The position numbers and the translations under genes are program-made. The notes beneath the pieces are model-generated. The model was not told where the DNA came from and made no database searches. It saw nothing but the letters and a program-made list of their open reading frames with translations. From the NCBI RefSeq assembly GCF_039822625.1, contig NZ_JBDLLG010000001.1, positions 339,829-403,828 on the forward strand: 64,000 bases of DNA. Reading direction: 5' to 3'. Every line of letters starts with the position of its first letter. Positions within the stretch are counted from its first letter, which is position 1. Source of the stretch: Marinimicrobium locisalis. Its GTDB lineage: Bacteria; Pseudomonadota; Gammaproteobacteria; Pseudomonadales; Cellvibrionaceae. Shown one piece after another: positions 8,444-17,540 of this stretch.

Positions 8444-9618
8444 CACTGCATCACAGAGACGCGGTAATTGTGGATTACGCCCGGAGCGCCATGGGGCGCT
8501 CCAAGAACGGCTGCTTTCGCAACAGCCGGGCCGATGACATTTCCGCCACGCTCATTCAGGGCCTGCTTGCCCGCCACCCGGCGCTGGACCCGGCCGAAGT
8601 GGATGATTTCATTTGGGGTTGCGTGCTGCAGCGGGAGGAGCAGGCGTTCAACATCGCACGCAACGTCTGGCTGCGGGCCGGACTGCCTCATACCGTTCCG
8701 GCGCAAACGGTCAACCGCCTGTGCGGCTCCTCCATGGCCGCGTTGCACACCGCCACGGCGAATATTCGTTCGGGGCTTGGGGATGTCTACCTGATTGGTG
8801 GGGTTGAACATTTGGGGCACCTGCCCATGTATGAAGCGATCGATCCCAACCCCCGATTGGGGCTTTCGGTGGCCAAAGCTGCCGGAAACATGGGGGTTAC
8901 CGCCGAATACTTGGCCCGGCTGCACGGCATTACCCGTCAGCAAATGGATGAATTTGGGGCCCGCTCCCACCACCGTGCGGCGGCTGCCCGGGAAAGAGGG
9001 AGTTTTGATCGGGAAATCATTCCGGTGCCCGGCCACGATGATCGGGGCTTTCCGTTAATGGTCGCCAGTGACGAGACGATCCGCCCCGACACCACAGTGG
9101 AAGGGTTAGGCCAATTGCGTCCGGTATTCGACCCCAAAAACGGGCAAGTAACCGCCGGCACCTCCTCACAGTTATCCGATGGCGCCTCGTCGATGCTGGT
9201 AATGTCGGCTGAACGCGCCCAGGCTCTGGGGCTGACCCCTATCGCGCGGGTCGTGTCTTTGGGGTTGGCGGGGGTTGACCCCTCAATCATGGGCTACGGC
9301 CCAGTACCCGCGACTCAAAAGGCACTGGATGGCGCCAACCTGACCATGGAGGACATCGAGTGTGTAGAGCTGAACGAGGCTTTTGCCGCGCAGTCGCTGC
9401 CCGTCCTGAAAGACCTGGGCATTTTGGATGATATGGACGAACGGGTTAACCTCAATGGCGGCGCCATTGCGCTGGGACACCCCTTTGGCTGCTCCGGAAC
9501 CCGGATCACCGGCTCACTCCTGACCGCCATGGCGGAAAAGGATATGACCCTGGGCGTGGCGACCATGTGCATCGGGTTGGGGCAGGGGATCAGCACCGTG
9601 ATTGAACGATTGGAGTAA
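8440..9618 (+). CDS. fadA: 3-ketoacyl-CoA thiolase FadA
   Basis: 392 residues, thiolytic cleavage of 3-ketoacyl-CoA, beta subunit of the FadBA complex. The nucleophilic cysteine is C95 in VNRLCGSSMAALHTA; the C-terminal GGAIALGHPFGCSG and MCIGLGQG carry the catalytic histidine and second cysteine. The start overlaps the fadB stop in an ATGA. Length matches the family (387-391). Confidence 0.96.
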   Translation: MTLHHRDAVIVDYARSAMGRSKNGCFRNSRADDISATLIQGLLARHPALDPAEVDDFIWGCVLQREEQAFNIARNVWLRAGLPHTVPAQTVNRLCGSSMAALHTATANIRSGLGDVYLIGGVEHLGHLPMYEAIDPNPRLGLSVAKAAGNMGVTAEYLARLHGITRQQMDEFGARSHHRAAAARERGSFDREIIPVPGHDDRGFPLMVASDETIRPDTTVEGLGQLRPVFDPKNGQVTAGTSSQLSDGASSMLVMSAERAQALGLTPIARVVSLGLAGVDPSIMGYGPVPATQKALDGANLTMEDIECVELNEAFAAQSLPVLKDLGILDDMDERVNLNGGAIALGHPFGCSGTRITGSLLTAMAEKDMTLGVATMCIGLGQGISTVIERLE

Positions 9619-9690
9619 TAGGGGTCGATTTTCGCGCTGGTTCTGCTAGACTCTTTCGCCATCATAACCTTGTCACAAACAGGTGGTCTA

Positions 9691-10707
9691 ATGATGGCGA
9701 CCGGGCACGTAGGCAAAACAGAAACAATCGATAGAGTAGGCTCAAGCCGATGCCGGCAGGCATCGGCAAATGCCTTCTCGTACCCACTCCCGCTCATTGG
9801 TTCACCAGTGAGTGCCCTGTTATTGTTGCTCTGGGGTCTGCTGTCACTTGTATTCTCCGCCGGGGTTCTGGCGGATAATCCCGCACAGTCCCAGCCCCTC
9901 TTGTGGCGCGTTCAGACCTCCGAGCACTCCGTTCCCGTCTATTTGTTTGGTTCTCTTCACTTTGGTGATGACAGTTTTTATCCCTTGCCTTCCCCGGTGA
10001 TTGAAGCCTACCAAACATCCGACTTGCTGGCCGTGGAGCTGGATGTATCAAACGTCGAGCCGCGGCGCATGCGCGCCACGCTGGACCGTCTGGGGCGCTA
10101 TCCTTCCGGTGTAGAACTGTCTGAACGAATTGACGCCGAACTCTGGTCACAACTGACCCGGGCAAGCGAGCGTCTGGGTATGGATGCCGAGTCCATTGTC
10201 CATTTACGCCCTTGGCTGGCCGCGCTGCAGCTAGTGAACCTTCAGGTCGCACGCAGCAATTACCAGGCCGGGCAGGGCATCGACCGCTACTTCATGGATC
10301 TGGCCGCCAACACAAAGCCCGTGAAACCGCTGGAAACTCTGGAGCAGCAGCTGGCGCTCTTTGCCGGTATGACCGAAGAGGAGCAACGCGCGTTTCTGGA
10401 GCATACCCTTGCGGACTTGGAGGCCACCGGCCCCCAGTTGGATCGTATGGCGCAAGCTTGGCGGGAAGGGGATCAGGCCGACCTGGAAGCGGTCATTCTC
10501 GGTGCTTTCGATCGCCAGGACCCTTTCAGCCAGACGCTTTATGAACGGGTGTTCAAAACCCGCAACGAAGCCATGATAGGGGCGGTAAAGACCTACCTTG
10601 GCGAGCGGCAACAGGCCTTTGTCGTCGTTGGAATAGGGCACCTAATCGGTCGGGACGGATTGGTCGAGGGCTTGCGCCACTCGGGCTATTCCGTGGAGCG
10701 TCTCTAG
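9691..10707 (+). CDS. TraB/GumN family protein, probably exported
   Basis: TraB/GumN-type protein, about 338 residues from ATG 9691, which has AGGTGG four bases upstream. The domain begins LWRVQTSEHSVPVYLFGSLH with the conserved GSxH motif, followed by LAVELDV (ExD) and near the C terminus VVVGIGHLIG (GxxH). These residues fit the proposed metal-dependent protease-like family. A hydrophobic stretch VSALLLLLWGLLSLVFSAGV looks like a signal peptide, but the ATG start leaves an unusually long 39-residue N-region. An in-frame GTG at 9808 would give a normal signal peptide. Confidence 0.82.
   Translation: MMATGHVGKTETIDRVGSSRCRQASANAFSYPLPLIGSPVSALLLLLWGLLSLVFSAGVLADNPAQSQPLLWRVQTSEHSVPVYLFGSLHFGDDSFYPLPSPVIEAYQTSDLLAVELDVSNVEPRRMRATLDRLGRYPSGVELSERIDAELWSQLTRASERLGMDAESIVHLRPWLAALQLVNLQVARSNYQAGQGIDRYFMDLAANTKPVKPLETLEQQLALFAGMTEEEQRAFLEHTLADLEATGPQLDRMAQAWREGDQADLEAVILGAFDRQDPFSQTLYERVFKTRNEAMIGAVKTYLGERQQAFVVVGIGHLIGRDGLVEGLRHSGYSVERL
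9746..9767. repeat. Perfect 9-bp hairpin inside the 5' end of the TraB/GumN gene
   Basis: GCCGATGCC at 9746-9754 and GGCATCGGC at 9759-9767 are exact reverse complements around a GGCA loop. It lies between the ATG at 9691 and the alternative GTG start at 9808, so it may be leader rather than coding sequence. Confidence 0.6.
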
Positions 10708-10864
10708 TCCGCTTATTGAACCGTCCCGGAGCTTGTGGCACAATCTCTTGCCTTCGCAGGGGTGCGGCGTTTGATTTTTTAAAAAAATTATTGGAAATCA
10801 AACACTTGACGCACTCATGTGGCGGGCGCCACGCTTTTGATACAGAGCGGGCGCCCCGGAATTT

Positions 10865-10949
<85 letters not shown>

Positions 10950-11020
10950 CTTTACGATAACTCACTTGTCACCCTTAACGGCATTGGCCCCCCGATGCGA
11001 ATAGCGTATAGAGGAAGAGA

Positions 11021-12334
11021 ATGCAGGTTTCTATAGAGACAACATCCGGTCTGGAGCGTCGCCTCACGGTGGGAGTGCCCGCCGCCGAAGTAGATAGCGA
11101 AGTGCAGAAGCGCTTGCAGCAGGCCGCCAAGAACATTCGTATCAACGGCTTTCGCAAGGGCAAGGTCCCGATGAAGGTGGTGAAGCAGCGTTACGGCGCC
11201 GGTGTTCGTCAAGAGGTGCTGGGTGAGTTGATCAACCGCAGTTTCTATGAAGCGGTGCGCAAAGAGGACGTCAAACCCGCCGGTCAACCGTCCATCGAAC
11301 CCAAAGAGTTCGGGGAAGGGAAAGACCTGGAGTACGTTGCGACCTTTGAAGTCTATCCCTCGGTTGAGCTGGATGACTTCTCGAAATTCGAAATTACCCG
11401 CTACAAGGCGGACGTTACCGCTGAAGATGTCGACAAAATGATCGACGTGCTGCGCGAGCACCAGGCCACCTGGAAAGAAGTAGACCGTGCGGCGGCCGAA
11501 GGTGACCAGGTCAACATTGACTTCGTCGGCACCCGCGACGGCGAAGAGTTCGAAGGGGGCAAGGCCGAAGGTCAAAATCTGGTGCTGGGCTCCGGCTCTA
11601 TGATTCCCGGCTTCGAAGACGGATTGGTCGGGCTGAAGGCCGGGGACGAGAAAACGCTGAAGCTGACCTTCCCGGAAGACTACCAGTCTGAAGAGCTGCG
11701 CGGCGCTGAAGTTGAATTCAAGGTGAAGGTTAACAGTGTCTCCGAGAAAGAGTTGCCTGAGCTGGATAAAGACTTTTACGCCAAGTTTGGCGTGGAAAAG
11801 GGCGGTAAGCCCCAGTTCCGCAAAGAAGTCAAAGCCAATATGGCGCGTGAGCTGAAAAACGCCATCAAAACCAAGACCAAGACCCAGGTCATGGACGCGC
11901 TGATCGAAAACCACAAGCCAGAGCTTCCCCAAGCTTTGGTGGATAGCGAAATCGAAACCTTACGCAACCAGATGATGCAGCGTTTTGGTGGTCAGCAGCA
12001 AGATTTTGACGCCAAGTCACTGCTCCCGGACACCATGTTCCAGGAAGAGGCCGAGCGGCGTGTCGCCCTGGGTTTGATTGTGGGCGAAATCGTTAAGGCG
12101 AACGAAATCAAGGTTGACGACGAACGCGTCCGCGAGATGGTGGAAGACTTGGCATCCACCTACGAAGAGCCCGAGGCGGTAGTCAACTATTACTACCAGA
12201 ACCGCGAGCTGCTCTCCGGAGTGGAATCCGCGGCGCTCGAAGACCAAGTTGTCGACCATATTCTGGGGCAGGCGAAGGTGACTGAAGAAAACAGCAGTTA
12301 CGATGACATTGTCGCCAGCCAGAAACAGCAGTAA
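11021..12334 (+). CDS. tig: Trigger factor, ribosome-associated chaperone and peptidyl-prolyl isomerase
   Basis: 437 residues. The N-terminal ribosome-binding domain carries the signature GFRKGKVPMKVVKQRYG around residues 43-60 (E. coli GFRxGKVP). A central FKBP-type PPIase domain lies at about 160-245 (GDQVNIDFVGTRDGEEFEGG), followed by the helical C-terminal arms. Start ATG 11021 has AGAGGAAGAG upstream. It is the first gene of the conserved tig-clpP-clpX-lon-hupB-ppiD block. Confidence 0.96.
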   Translation: MQVSIETTSGLERRLTVGVPAAEVDSEVQKRLQQAAKNIRINGFRKGKVPMKVVKQRYGAGVRQEVLGELINRSFYEAVRKEDVKPAGQPSIEPKEFGEGKDLEYVATFEVYPSVELDDFSKFEITRYKADVTAEDVDKMIDVLREHQATWKEVDRAAAEGDQVNIDFVGTRDGEEFEGGKAEGQNLVLGSGSMIPGFEDGLVGLKAGDEKTLKLTFPEDYQSEELRGAEVEFKVKVNSVSEKELPELDKDFYAKFGVEKGGKPQFRKEVKANMARELKNAIKTKTKTQVMDALIENHKPELPQALVDSEIETLRNQMMQRFGGQQQDFDAKSLLPDTMFQEEAERRVALGLIVGEIVKANEIKVDDERVREMVEDLASTYEEPEAVVNYYYQNRELLSGVESAALEDQVVDHILGQAKVTEENSSYDDIVASQKQQ

Positions 12335-12346
12335 ATTGTTTAAAAA

Positions 12347-12372
12347 GGCCACAAACTGCTTGTTTTGTGGCC
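12347..12372 (+). terminator. Hairpin after tig
   Basis: GGCCACAAA and TTTTGTGGCC form a stem of about nine pairs 12 bases after the tig stop. The tail AATCTTCC is not a strong T run, so it may only attenuate read-through into clpP. Confidence 0.45.
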
Positions 12373-12498
12373 AATCTTCCCGCCAAATTCGCCTGACGCT
12401 GGCATATCAGCGATTCTCAGGTTAAGCTTTCCCTACATTCTCCAGCGGCCCGGCCCAGAGGCCGGCCCGCCGCAGTTAACAAGGGACATAAAGAACCT

Positions 12499-13134
12499 AT
12501 GTCGAACGAATACTCCAAACAGGTACCCGACGTTATGGCATCCGGCTTGATCCCCATGGTGGTGGAGCAGACCGCTCGCGGTGAGCGCTCCTATGACATC
12601 TATTCCCGCCTGCTCAAAGAGCGGGTAATTTTCCTGGTGGGGCAGGTCGAAGACCATATGGCCAACCTGGTAGTGGCACAGCTGCTATTTCTGGAGGCGG
12701 AAAATCCGGATAAGGATATTCACCTGTATATCAACTCTCCGGGCGGTTCCGTCACTGCGGGTATGGCAATTTACGACACCATGCAGTTCATCAAGCCCGA
12801 TATCAGTACCATGTGTATTGGTCAGGCATGCAGCATGGGCTCCTTTTTGCTGGCCGCCGGCGCCGCGGGTAAGCGGTATTGCCTGCCCAACTCTCGGGTT
12901 ATGATCCATCAGCCCAGCGGTGGTGCTCAGGGCCAGGCGTCGGATATTCATATCCAGGCTCGGGAAATTCTGAGTATACGCGAGCGCTTGAACCAACTGA
13001 TGGCCCATCACACCGGCCAAAGCGTGGAACAGATCGCCCTCGATACCGAGCGTGATAACTTTATGAGCGCCGAGCGGTCCGTCGAGTACGGTCTGGTAGA
13101 CAAGGTGGTCAGCCAGCGTGACGCGACCGAATAA
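12499..13134 (+). CDS. clpP: ATP-dependent Clp protease proteolytic subunit
   Basis: 211 residues; serine protease that forms the ClpXP barrel. The catalytic serine is S112 in GQACSMGSFLL and the histidine is H137 in VMIHQPSGG; the aspartate lies in the RDNFMSAERSVEYGLVD segment. The N-terminal propeptide before the mature LIPMVVEQT is typical. The start is preceded by AAGGGACAT. It lies 164 bp after tig. Confidence 0.97.
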   Translation: MSNEYSKQVPDVMASGLIPMVVEQTARGERSYDIYSRLLKERVIFLVGQVEDHMANLVVAQLLFLEAENPDKDIHLYINSPGGSVTAGMAIYDTMQFIKPDISTMCIGQACSMGSFLLAAGAAGKRYCLPNSRVMIHQPSGGAQGQASDIHIQAREILSIRERLNQLMAHHTGQSVEQIALDTERDNFMSAERSVEYGLVDKVVSQRDATE

Positions 13135-13159
13135 GGTCATCCAAGTGGCGCTTTGAGCG

Positions 13160-13200
13160 TATAATCCATTAGCCGAAGGCGGTTTCTACCGCCTCCGGCT
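13160..13200 (+). promoter_or_regulatory. Candidate -10 box and hairpin between clpP and clpX
   Basis: TATAAT at 13160-13165 is followed by a hairpin (AGCCG at 13171-13175 pairing with CGGCT at 13196-13200, with an inner AGGCGGT/ACCGCCT stem). There is no T run, so it could be a leader structure for a separate clpX transcript rather than a terminator. Confidence 0.35.
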
Positions 13201-13258
13201 TGAAATTCCGGGGAAAAGGTTGCATCTTTACCCTAAAGCGTTTTGACGGAGTGGTTTA

Positions 13259-14548
13259 ATGACCGATCACACCAACGACAATGGCGACAAAAACGGCAAA
13301 CTGCTGTATTGCTCGTTTTGTGGTAAGAGCCAGCACGAAGTTCGCAAGTTGATCGCCGGGCCCTCGGTGTTCATTTGCGACGAGTGTGTCGACCTGTGCA
13401 ACGACATCATCCGGGAGGAAATCCAGGAAGCGACGGCGGAAGGGCCTTCTGAGCACCTGCCCAAGCCCAGTGAGATTTCCGGGATCCTGGATGAATACGT
13501 CATCGGCCAGCAACGTGCCAAGAAGGTGCTGGCAGTGGCGGTTTATAACCACTACAAGCGATTGCGGGTCGGCGACAAGGGCAAGGACCCAATCGAACTC
13601 GGCAAGAGCAATATTTTGTTGGTGGGGCCCACGGGCAGTGGTAAAACCCTGCTGGCGGAAACCCTGGCCCGCCTACTTGACGTGCCGTTCACCATTGCCG
13701 ATGCCACCACACTCACCGAGGCCGGTTATGTCGGTGAAGATGTGGAAAATATTATCCAAAAATTGCTGCAAAAATGTGACTACGATGTGGACAAGGCCCA
13801 GCAGGGCATCGTCTATATCGACGAAATCGACAAGATTTCCCGCAAGTCCGACAACCCCTCCATCACTCGAGACGTATCGGGCGAAGGGGTGCAGCAAGCA
13901 TTGCTGAAGTTGATTGAAGGCACCGTGGCCTCCGTTCCCCCTCAGGGCGGGCGGAAGCACCCACAGCAGGAGTTCCTGCAAGTAGACACCGGGAACATCT
14001 TGTTCATTTGCGGTGGTGCCTTTGCGGGCCTGGACAAGGTCATTCGGGAGCGCTCGGAGAAGGGCGGTATCGGTTTCGGCGCGGAAGTAAAAAGCAAAGA
14101 CGACAAACGCAAGTTTGGCGAGATTTTGCACCAGCTTGAGCCGGAAGATCTGGTCCAGTATGGCTTGATTCCCGAATTTGTCGGTCGTCTGCCGGTGATC
14201 GCCACGCTCGACGAGCTGGACAATGAAGCCCTGATCCAGATTTTGACCGAGCCGAAAAACTCGTTGACTAAGCAGTACCAGCGACTGTTCGAGATGGAAG
14301 GCGTCGATATCGACTTCCGCCGGGACGCCCTTGAAGCCGTGGCCCAAAAAGCCATGGATCGCAAAACCGGTGCTCGAGGTCTACGCTCTATTATGGAAGC
14401 GGTGCTGTTGGATACCATGTACCGTATTCCGTCAGAGGAGGGTGTCGTCAAAGTCATTGTGGACGATTCCGTAATCAAGGGGGAGTCAGAGCCCCTGTTG
14501 GTGTACGAACAAAGCGAGGCGCCGGCGAAAGTGGCCAAGGGCGACTGA
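13259..14548 (+). CDS. clpX: ATP-dependent Clp protease ATP-binding subunit ClpX
   Basis: 429 residues; AAA+ unfoldase that feeds substrates to ClpP. The N-terminal zinc-binding domain has four cysteines (C18, C21, C40, C43 in LLYCSFC and FICDEC). Walker A GPTGSGKT is near residue 120, Walker B VYIDEIDKI follows, and the pore loop GYVGEDVENI is present. The IGF-type ClpP-docking loop is visible as GGIGFGAEV. Start ATG 13259 follows GACGGAGTGG. Confidence 0.97.
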   Translation: MTDHTNDNGDKNGKLLYCSFCGKSQHEVRKLIAGPSVFICDECVDLCNDIIREEIQEATAEGPSEHLPKPSEISGILDEYVIGQQRAKKVLAVAVYNHYKRLRVGDKGKDPIELGKSNILLVGPTGSGKTLLAETLARLLDVPFTIADATTLTEAGYVGEDVENIIQKLLQKCDYDVDKAQQGIVYIDEIDKISRKSDNPSITRDVSGEGVQQALLKLIEGTVASVPPQGGRKHPQQEFLQVDTGNILFICGGAFAGLDKVIRERSEKGGIGFGAEVKSKDDKRKFGEILHQLEPEDLVQYGLIPEFVGRLPVIATLDELDNEALIQILTEPKNSLTKQYQRLFEMEGVDIDFRRDALEAVAQKAMDRKTGARGLRSIMEAVLLDTMYRIPSEEGVVKVIVDDSVIKGESEPLLVYEQSEAPAKVAKGD

Positions 14549-14574
14549 TAGCTGTTCCCTCAGTCGTGAAATTG

Positions 14575-14616
14575 ACCGCAAAGGGCGCCTATAGAAGCGC
14601 TCTTTGCGGTTTTTTA
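14575..14616 (+). terminator. Rho-independent terminator of clpX
   Basis: ACCGCAAAGGGCGC (14575-14588) pairs with GCGCTCTTTGCGGT (14597-14610) with one G-T wobble, followed by TTTTT. It starts 26 bases after the clpX stop. Confidence 0.85.
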
Positions 14617-14626
14617 CTTTTAGAAA

Positions 14627-14655
14627 CTTGTAATCCAGTGTCCAAACCCCAACCC
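14627..14655 (+). promoter_or_regulatory. Candidate heat-shock (sigma-32-type) promoter of lon
   Basis: CTTGTAA at 14627-14633 and CCCCAACCC from 14647 are 13 bases apart, close to the sigma-32 consensus (CTTGAAA, 13-15 bases, CCCCATnT). lon is a heat-shock gene in E. coli, which supports the reading. This is a pattern match only. Confidence 0.45.
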
Positions 14656-14705
14656 TTAGGGGTAAGAGTCAGCCATTAGGCCTTCCAAATATGAGGACCG
14701 ATTCG

Positions 14706-17126
14706 ATGGATCAGCAAGAAACCCCCATCCCCACACAAGTCAGTGATATCCCTCTGTTGCCCCTGCGCGACGTAGTGGTATATCCCCACATGGTGATTCC
14801 GCTTTTCGTGGGCCGCGAGAAATCCATCGAGGCCCTGGAAAGCGCCATGTCCACCGATAAGCAAGTTCTGCTTGTGGCCCAGAAAAACCCCGGTGACGAT
14901 GATCCGGGCGCCAAAGACCTGTATACAGTGGGCACTGTGGCGACCATTCTGCAGCTTCTGAAACTGCCCGACGGCACCGTGAAGGTATTGGTCGAAGGCG
15001 GCGAGCGGGCGGAAATCGATAACGTGGAAATCATTGAAAAGCATTTCCGCGCCCGAGTTAATTTGCTGGAAGAAGACAGCATGACTGGCCATCAGGCCGA
15101 CGCCCTAATCAATTCCACCGTCAGTCAGTTCGAGCAGTACGTAAACCTGAGTAAAAAGGTGCCCTCGGAAGTGATGACCTCTCTGAGTGGCATCGACGAT
15201 CCGGGCCGTCTGGCGGATACCGTCGCCGCTCACATGACGCTCGAGCTTGGGCAAAAGCAGGCCATACTTGAGATGGTTTCGGTTCGAGAGCGCATTGAAC
15301 ATTTGCTGGGCCTGATGGAAGCGGAAATCGACCTCTTTCAGGTCGAGAAGAAAATTCGCGGCCGCGTTAAACAGCAAATGGAAAAAAGTCAGCGCGAGTA
15401 CTATTTGAATGAGCAAATGAAGGCCATTCAAAAAGAGCTCGGCGACATGGGCGATGAAGGTAATGAAGCCGATGAGCTCGAGCAGAAGATCGAGCAGTCC
15501 GGCATGCCCAAGGAAGCCGAGGAGAAAACGCGAGCTGAGCTCAACAAATTGAAGATGATGTCTCCCATGTCCGCAGAGGCTTCGGTTGTTCGGGCTTATA
15601 TCGACTGGATGGTGAAGGTCCCCTGGAAGAAGCGCAGCAAGGTTCGTCATGATCTTCAGCGCGCCGAAGAGGTGTTGGAAAAAGACCACTTCGGTCTCGA
15701 AGAGGTAAAGGAGCGCATCCTAGAGTATCTCGCCGTGCAACAGCGGGTGAAGAAGATTAAGGGCCCCATTCTTTGTCTGGTAGGTCCGCCGGGGGTTGGT
15801 AAAACTTCCTTGGGCGAATCCATTGCCCGGGCCACCAACCGCAAATTTATTCGCATGGCACTCGGTGGCGTGCGGGATGAAGCGGAAATTCGCGGGCATC
15901 GTCGAACCTACATCGGTTCATTGCCGGGCAAACTTGTCCAAAAAATGGCCAAGATCGGGGTAAAAAACCCACTGTTTTTGTTAGACGAAGTGGACAAGAT
16001 GGGCATGGACAACCGAGGGGATCCCGCATCCGCTCTACTGGAAGTGCTCGATCCTGAACAAAACAACCACTTCAACGATCACTATCTGGAAGTGGATTAC
16101 GATCTGTCCGATGTGATGTTTGTGTGCACCTCCAACTCCATGAACATCCCTGGGCCTTTGCTCGACCGGATGGAGGTGATCCGCATCCCCGGTTATACCG
16201 AGGATGAGAAGCTGAATATTGCTTTGCGCTATTTGCTCCCGAAGCAAATGAAAGCCAACGGTCTGAAAAAGGACGAGCTCAAGCTGGAAGATGAAGCCAT
16301 CAAGGATATCGTGCGCTACTACACCCGGGAGGCGGGCGTGCGCAGCCTGGAGCGGGAAATCGCCAAGATTTGCCGCAAGGTGGTGACTCGCCACATTAAG
16401 GACAAGAAGGTTCGCGAAGACATTGTCGACTCGTCAGTGATCGAGGATTATCTGGGCGTACGCAAGTTCGACTTCGGGCGCGCGGAAGAAACCAACCAAG
16501 TGGGTCAGGTCACCGGTTTGGCCTGGACTCAAGTCGGTGGCGAACTGTTGAGCATTGAATCCTCCGCCGTAAAAGGTAAGGGTCGGGTCATTAAGACCGG
16601 CTCCTTGGGCGATGTAATGCAGGAGTCCATTCAGGCGGCGCTTACAGTGGTACGCTCGCGTGCACAAGTCCTGGGCATTGCGCCGGACTATCACGAGAAA
16701 ATGGATGTGCATATTCACGTTCCCGAAGGCGCCACGCCCAAAGATGGGCCAAGCGCGGGTATTGCGATGTGCACCGCCTTGGTGTCTGTACTCACCAGCA
16801 TCCCGGTTCGCTCGGAAGTGGCCATGACCGGGGAAATTACCCTTCGCGGTGAAGTGTTGCGCATCGGGGGGCTCAAAGAAAAACTGTTGGCTGCTCACAG
16901 AGGCGGGGTCAAAACCGTCATTATCCCTTCGGAAAATGAGCGGGACCTTAAAGAAATCCCCGATAACATTAAGGAAGACCTCGAAATTAAACCGGTTCAG
17001 TGGATTGACGACGTACTGCAAATTGCCTTGCAAAGCATGCCTAAGCCACTCTCGGATGAAGAGTATAAGGCGCTTGAAAAGAAGGCTGAGCAGGACGATT
17101 CGGCCAAGCGAATCAGTACCCACTGA
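14706..17126 (+). CDS. lon: ATP-dependent Lon protease
   Basis: 806 residues from ATG 14706, which has GAGG nine bases upstream; an in-frame ATG at 14691 would add five residues. The N-terminal substrate domain begins IPLLPLRDVVVYPHMVIPLF. The AAA+ module has Walker A GPPGVGKTS near residue 360 and Walker B PLFLLDEVDKMG. The protease domain has catalytic serine near 683 in KDGPSAGIAM and the lysine in GGLKEKLLAAHR. It degrades misfolded and regulatory proteins in the cytosol. It lies between clpX and hupB as in E. coli and Pseudomonas. Confidence 0.97.
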   Translation: MDQQETPIPTQVSDIPLLPLRDVVVYPHMVIPLFVGREKSIEALESAMSTDKQVLLVAQKNPGDDDPGAKDLYTVGTVATILQLLKLPDGTVKVLVEGGERAEIDNVEIIEKHFRARVNLLEEDSMTGHQADALINSTVSQFEQYVNLSKKVPSEVMTSLSGIDDPGRLADTVAAHMTLELGQKQAILEMVSVRERIEHLLGLMEAEIDLFQVEKKIRGRVKQQMEKSQREYYLNEQMKAIQKELGDMGDEGNEADELEQKIEQSGMPKEAEEKTRAELNKLKMMSPMSAEASVVRAYIDWMVKVPWKKRSKVRHDLQRAEEVLEKDHFGLEEVKERILEYLAVQQRVKKIKGPILCLVGPPGVGKTSLGESIARATNRKFIRMALGGVRDEAEIRGHRRTYIGSLPGKLVQKMAKIGVKNPLFLLDEVDKMGMDNRGDPASALLEVLDPEQNNHFNDHYLEVDYDLSDVMFVCTSNSMNIPGPLLDRMEVIRIPGYTEDEKLNIALRYLLPKQMKANGLKKDELKLEDEAIKDIVRYYTREAGVRSLEREIAKICRKVVTRHIKDKKVREDIVDSSVIEDYLGVRKFDFGRAEETNQVGQVTGLAWTQVGGELLSIESSAVKGKGRVIKTGSLGDVMQESIQAALTVVRSRAQVLGIAPDYHEKMDVHIHVPEGATPKDGPSAGIAMCTALVSVLTSIPVRSEVAMTGEITLRGEVLRIGGLKEKLLAAHRGGVKTVIIPSENERDLKEIPDNIKEDLEIKPVQWIDDVLQIALQSMPKPLSDEEYKALEKKAEQDDSAKRISTH

Positions 17127-17165
17127 TACATTTGAAGGATTTTTGAGGTTTCTAAAGGTAACAGT

Positions 17166-17189
17166 CTGGCCACTCAACCGAGTGGCCAG
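17166..17189. terminator. Perfect 10-bp hairpin after lon
   Basis: CTGGCCACTC and GAGTGGCCAG are exact reverse complements around an AACC loop, 40 bases after the lon stop. No T tract follows directly, so termination is only suggested. Confidence 0.5.
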
Positions 17190-17286
17190 CTGGTAACAAA
17201 GGGCCTTGACAAGCGGCTTTTTTTGGGCGGAATGGTCAAATAACGTTCAACTCGGGAAGTAATCTCACAAAGCACGCATCGTCTTC

Positions 17287-17315
17287 TTGACCCGCCCCAT
17301 CTGCCTTGGTATAAA
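17287..17315 (+). promoter_or_regulatory. Candidate sigma-70 promoter of hupB
   Basis: TTGACC (17287-17292) and TATAAA (17310-17315) are exactly 17 bases apart. This would place the start near 17322 and give hupB a leader of about 220 nt containing the repeats described separately. It is the best promoter match in the 414-bp lon-hupB gap. Confidence 0.6.
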
Positions 17316-17371
17316 TCGCAGTTCATTCGCCAAGCAGGCGGCACGGGGGGCGAATAGCTGTCCAAGCCCGG

Positions 17372-17494
17372 CTACTGTTCAGGCCAGTGTATGTGCCTGA
17401 GTTCAATGGTGGTATGTCCTGAGTTCAACGGACTGGGCCTGAATAGGTCTGCCCGAGTTCTTGAGGTTGCCTGAGACTAGGTATTGAACAGTAG
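17372..17494 (+). repeat. Degenerate CCTGAGTTC repeat array in the hupB leader, bracketed by a 10-bp inverted repeat
   Basis: CCTGAGTTCAA occurs exactly at 17396 and 17418, with degenerate relatives at 17438 (CCTGAATAG), 17452 (CCCGAGTTC) and 17470 (CCTGAGACT), spaced roughly 14-22 bases apart. The array is enclosed by CTACTGTTCA (17372-17381) and its exact reverse complement TGAACAGTAG (17485-17494). Within the inferred transcript this could close into one domain. Confidence 0.6.
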
Positions 17495-17540
17495 ACCTGC
17501 GCCATCGATTTCTGAAGCAAATAATCAAAAGGGGTTAAGT

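Noticed and set aside
10769..10803. Inverted repeat GTTTGATT / AATCAAAC before the tRNA as a terminator of the TraB gene
   Set aside because: The stem is AT-rich and short with a 19-base loop and no T run after it, so it was not listed as a terminator.
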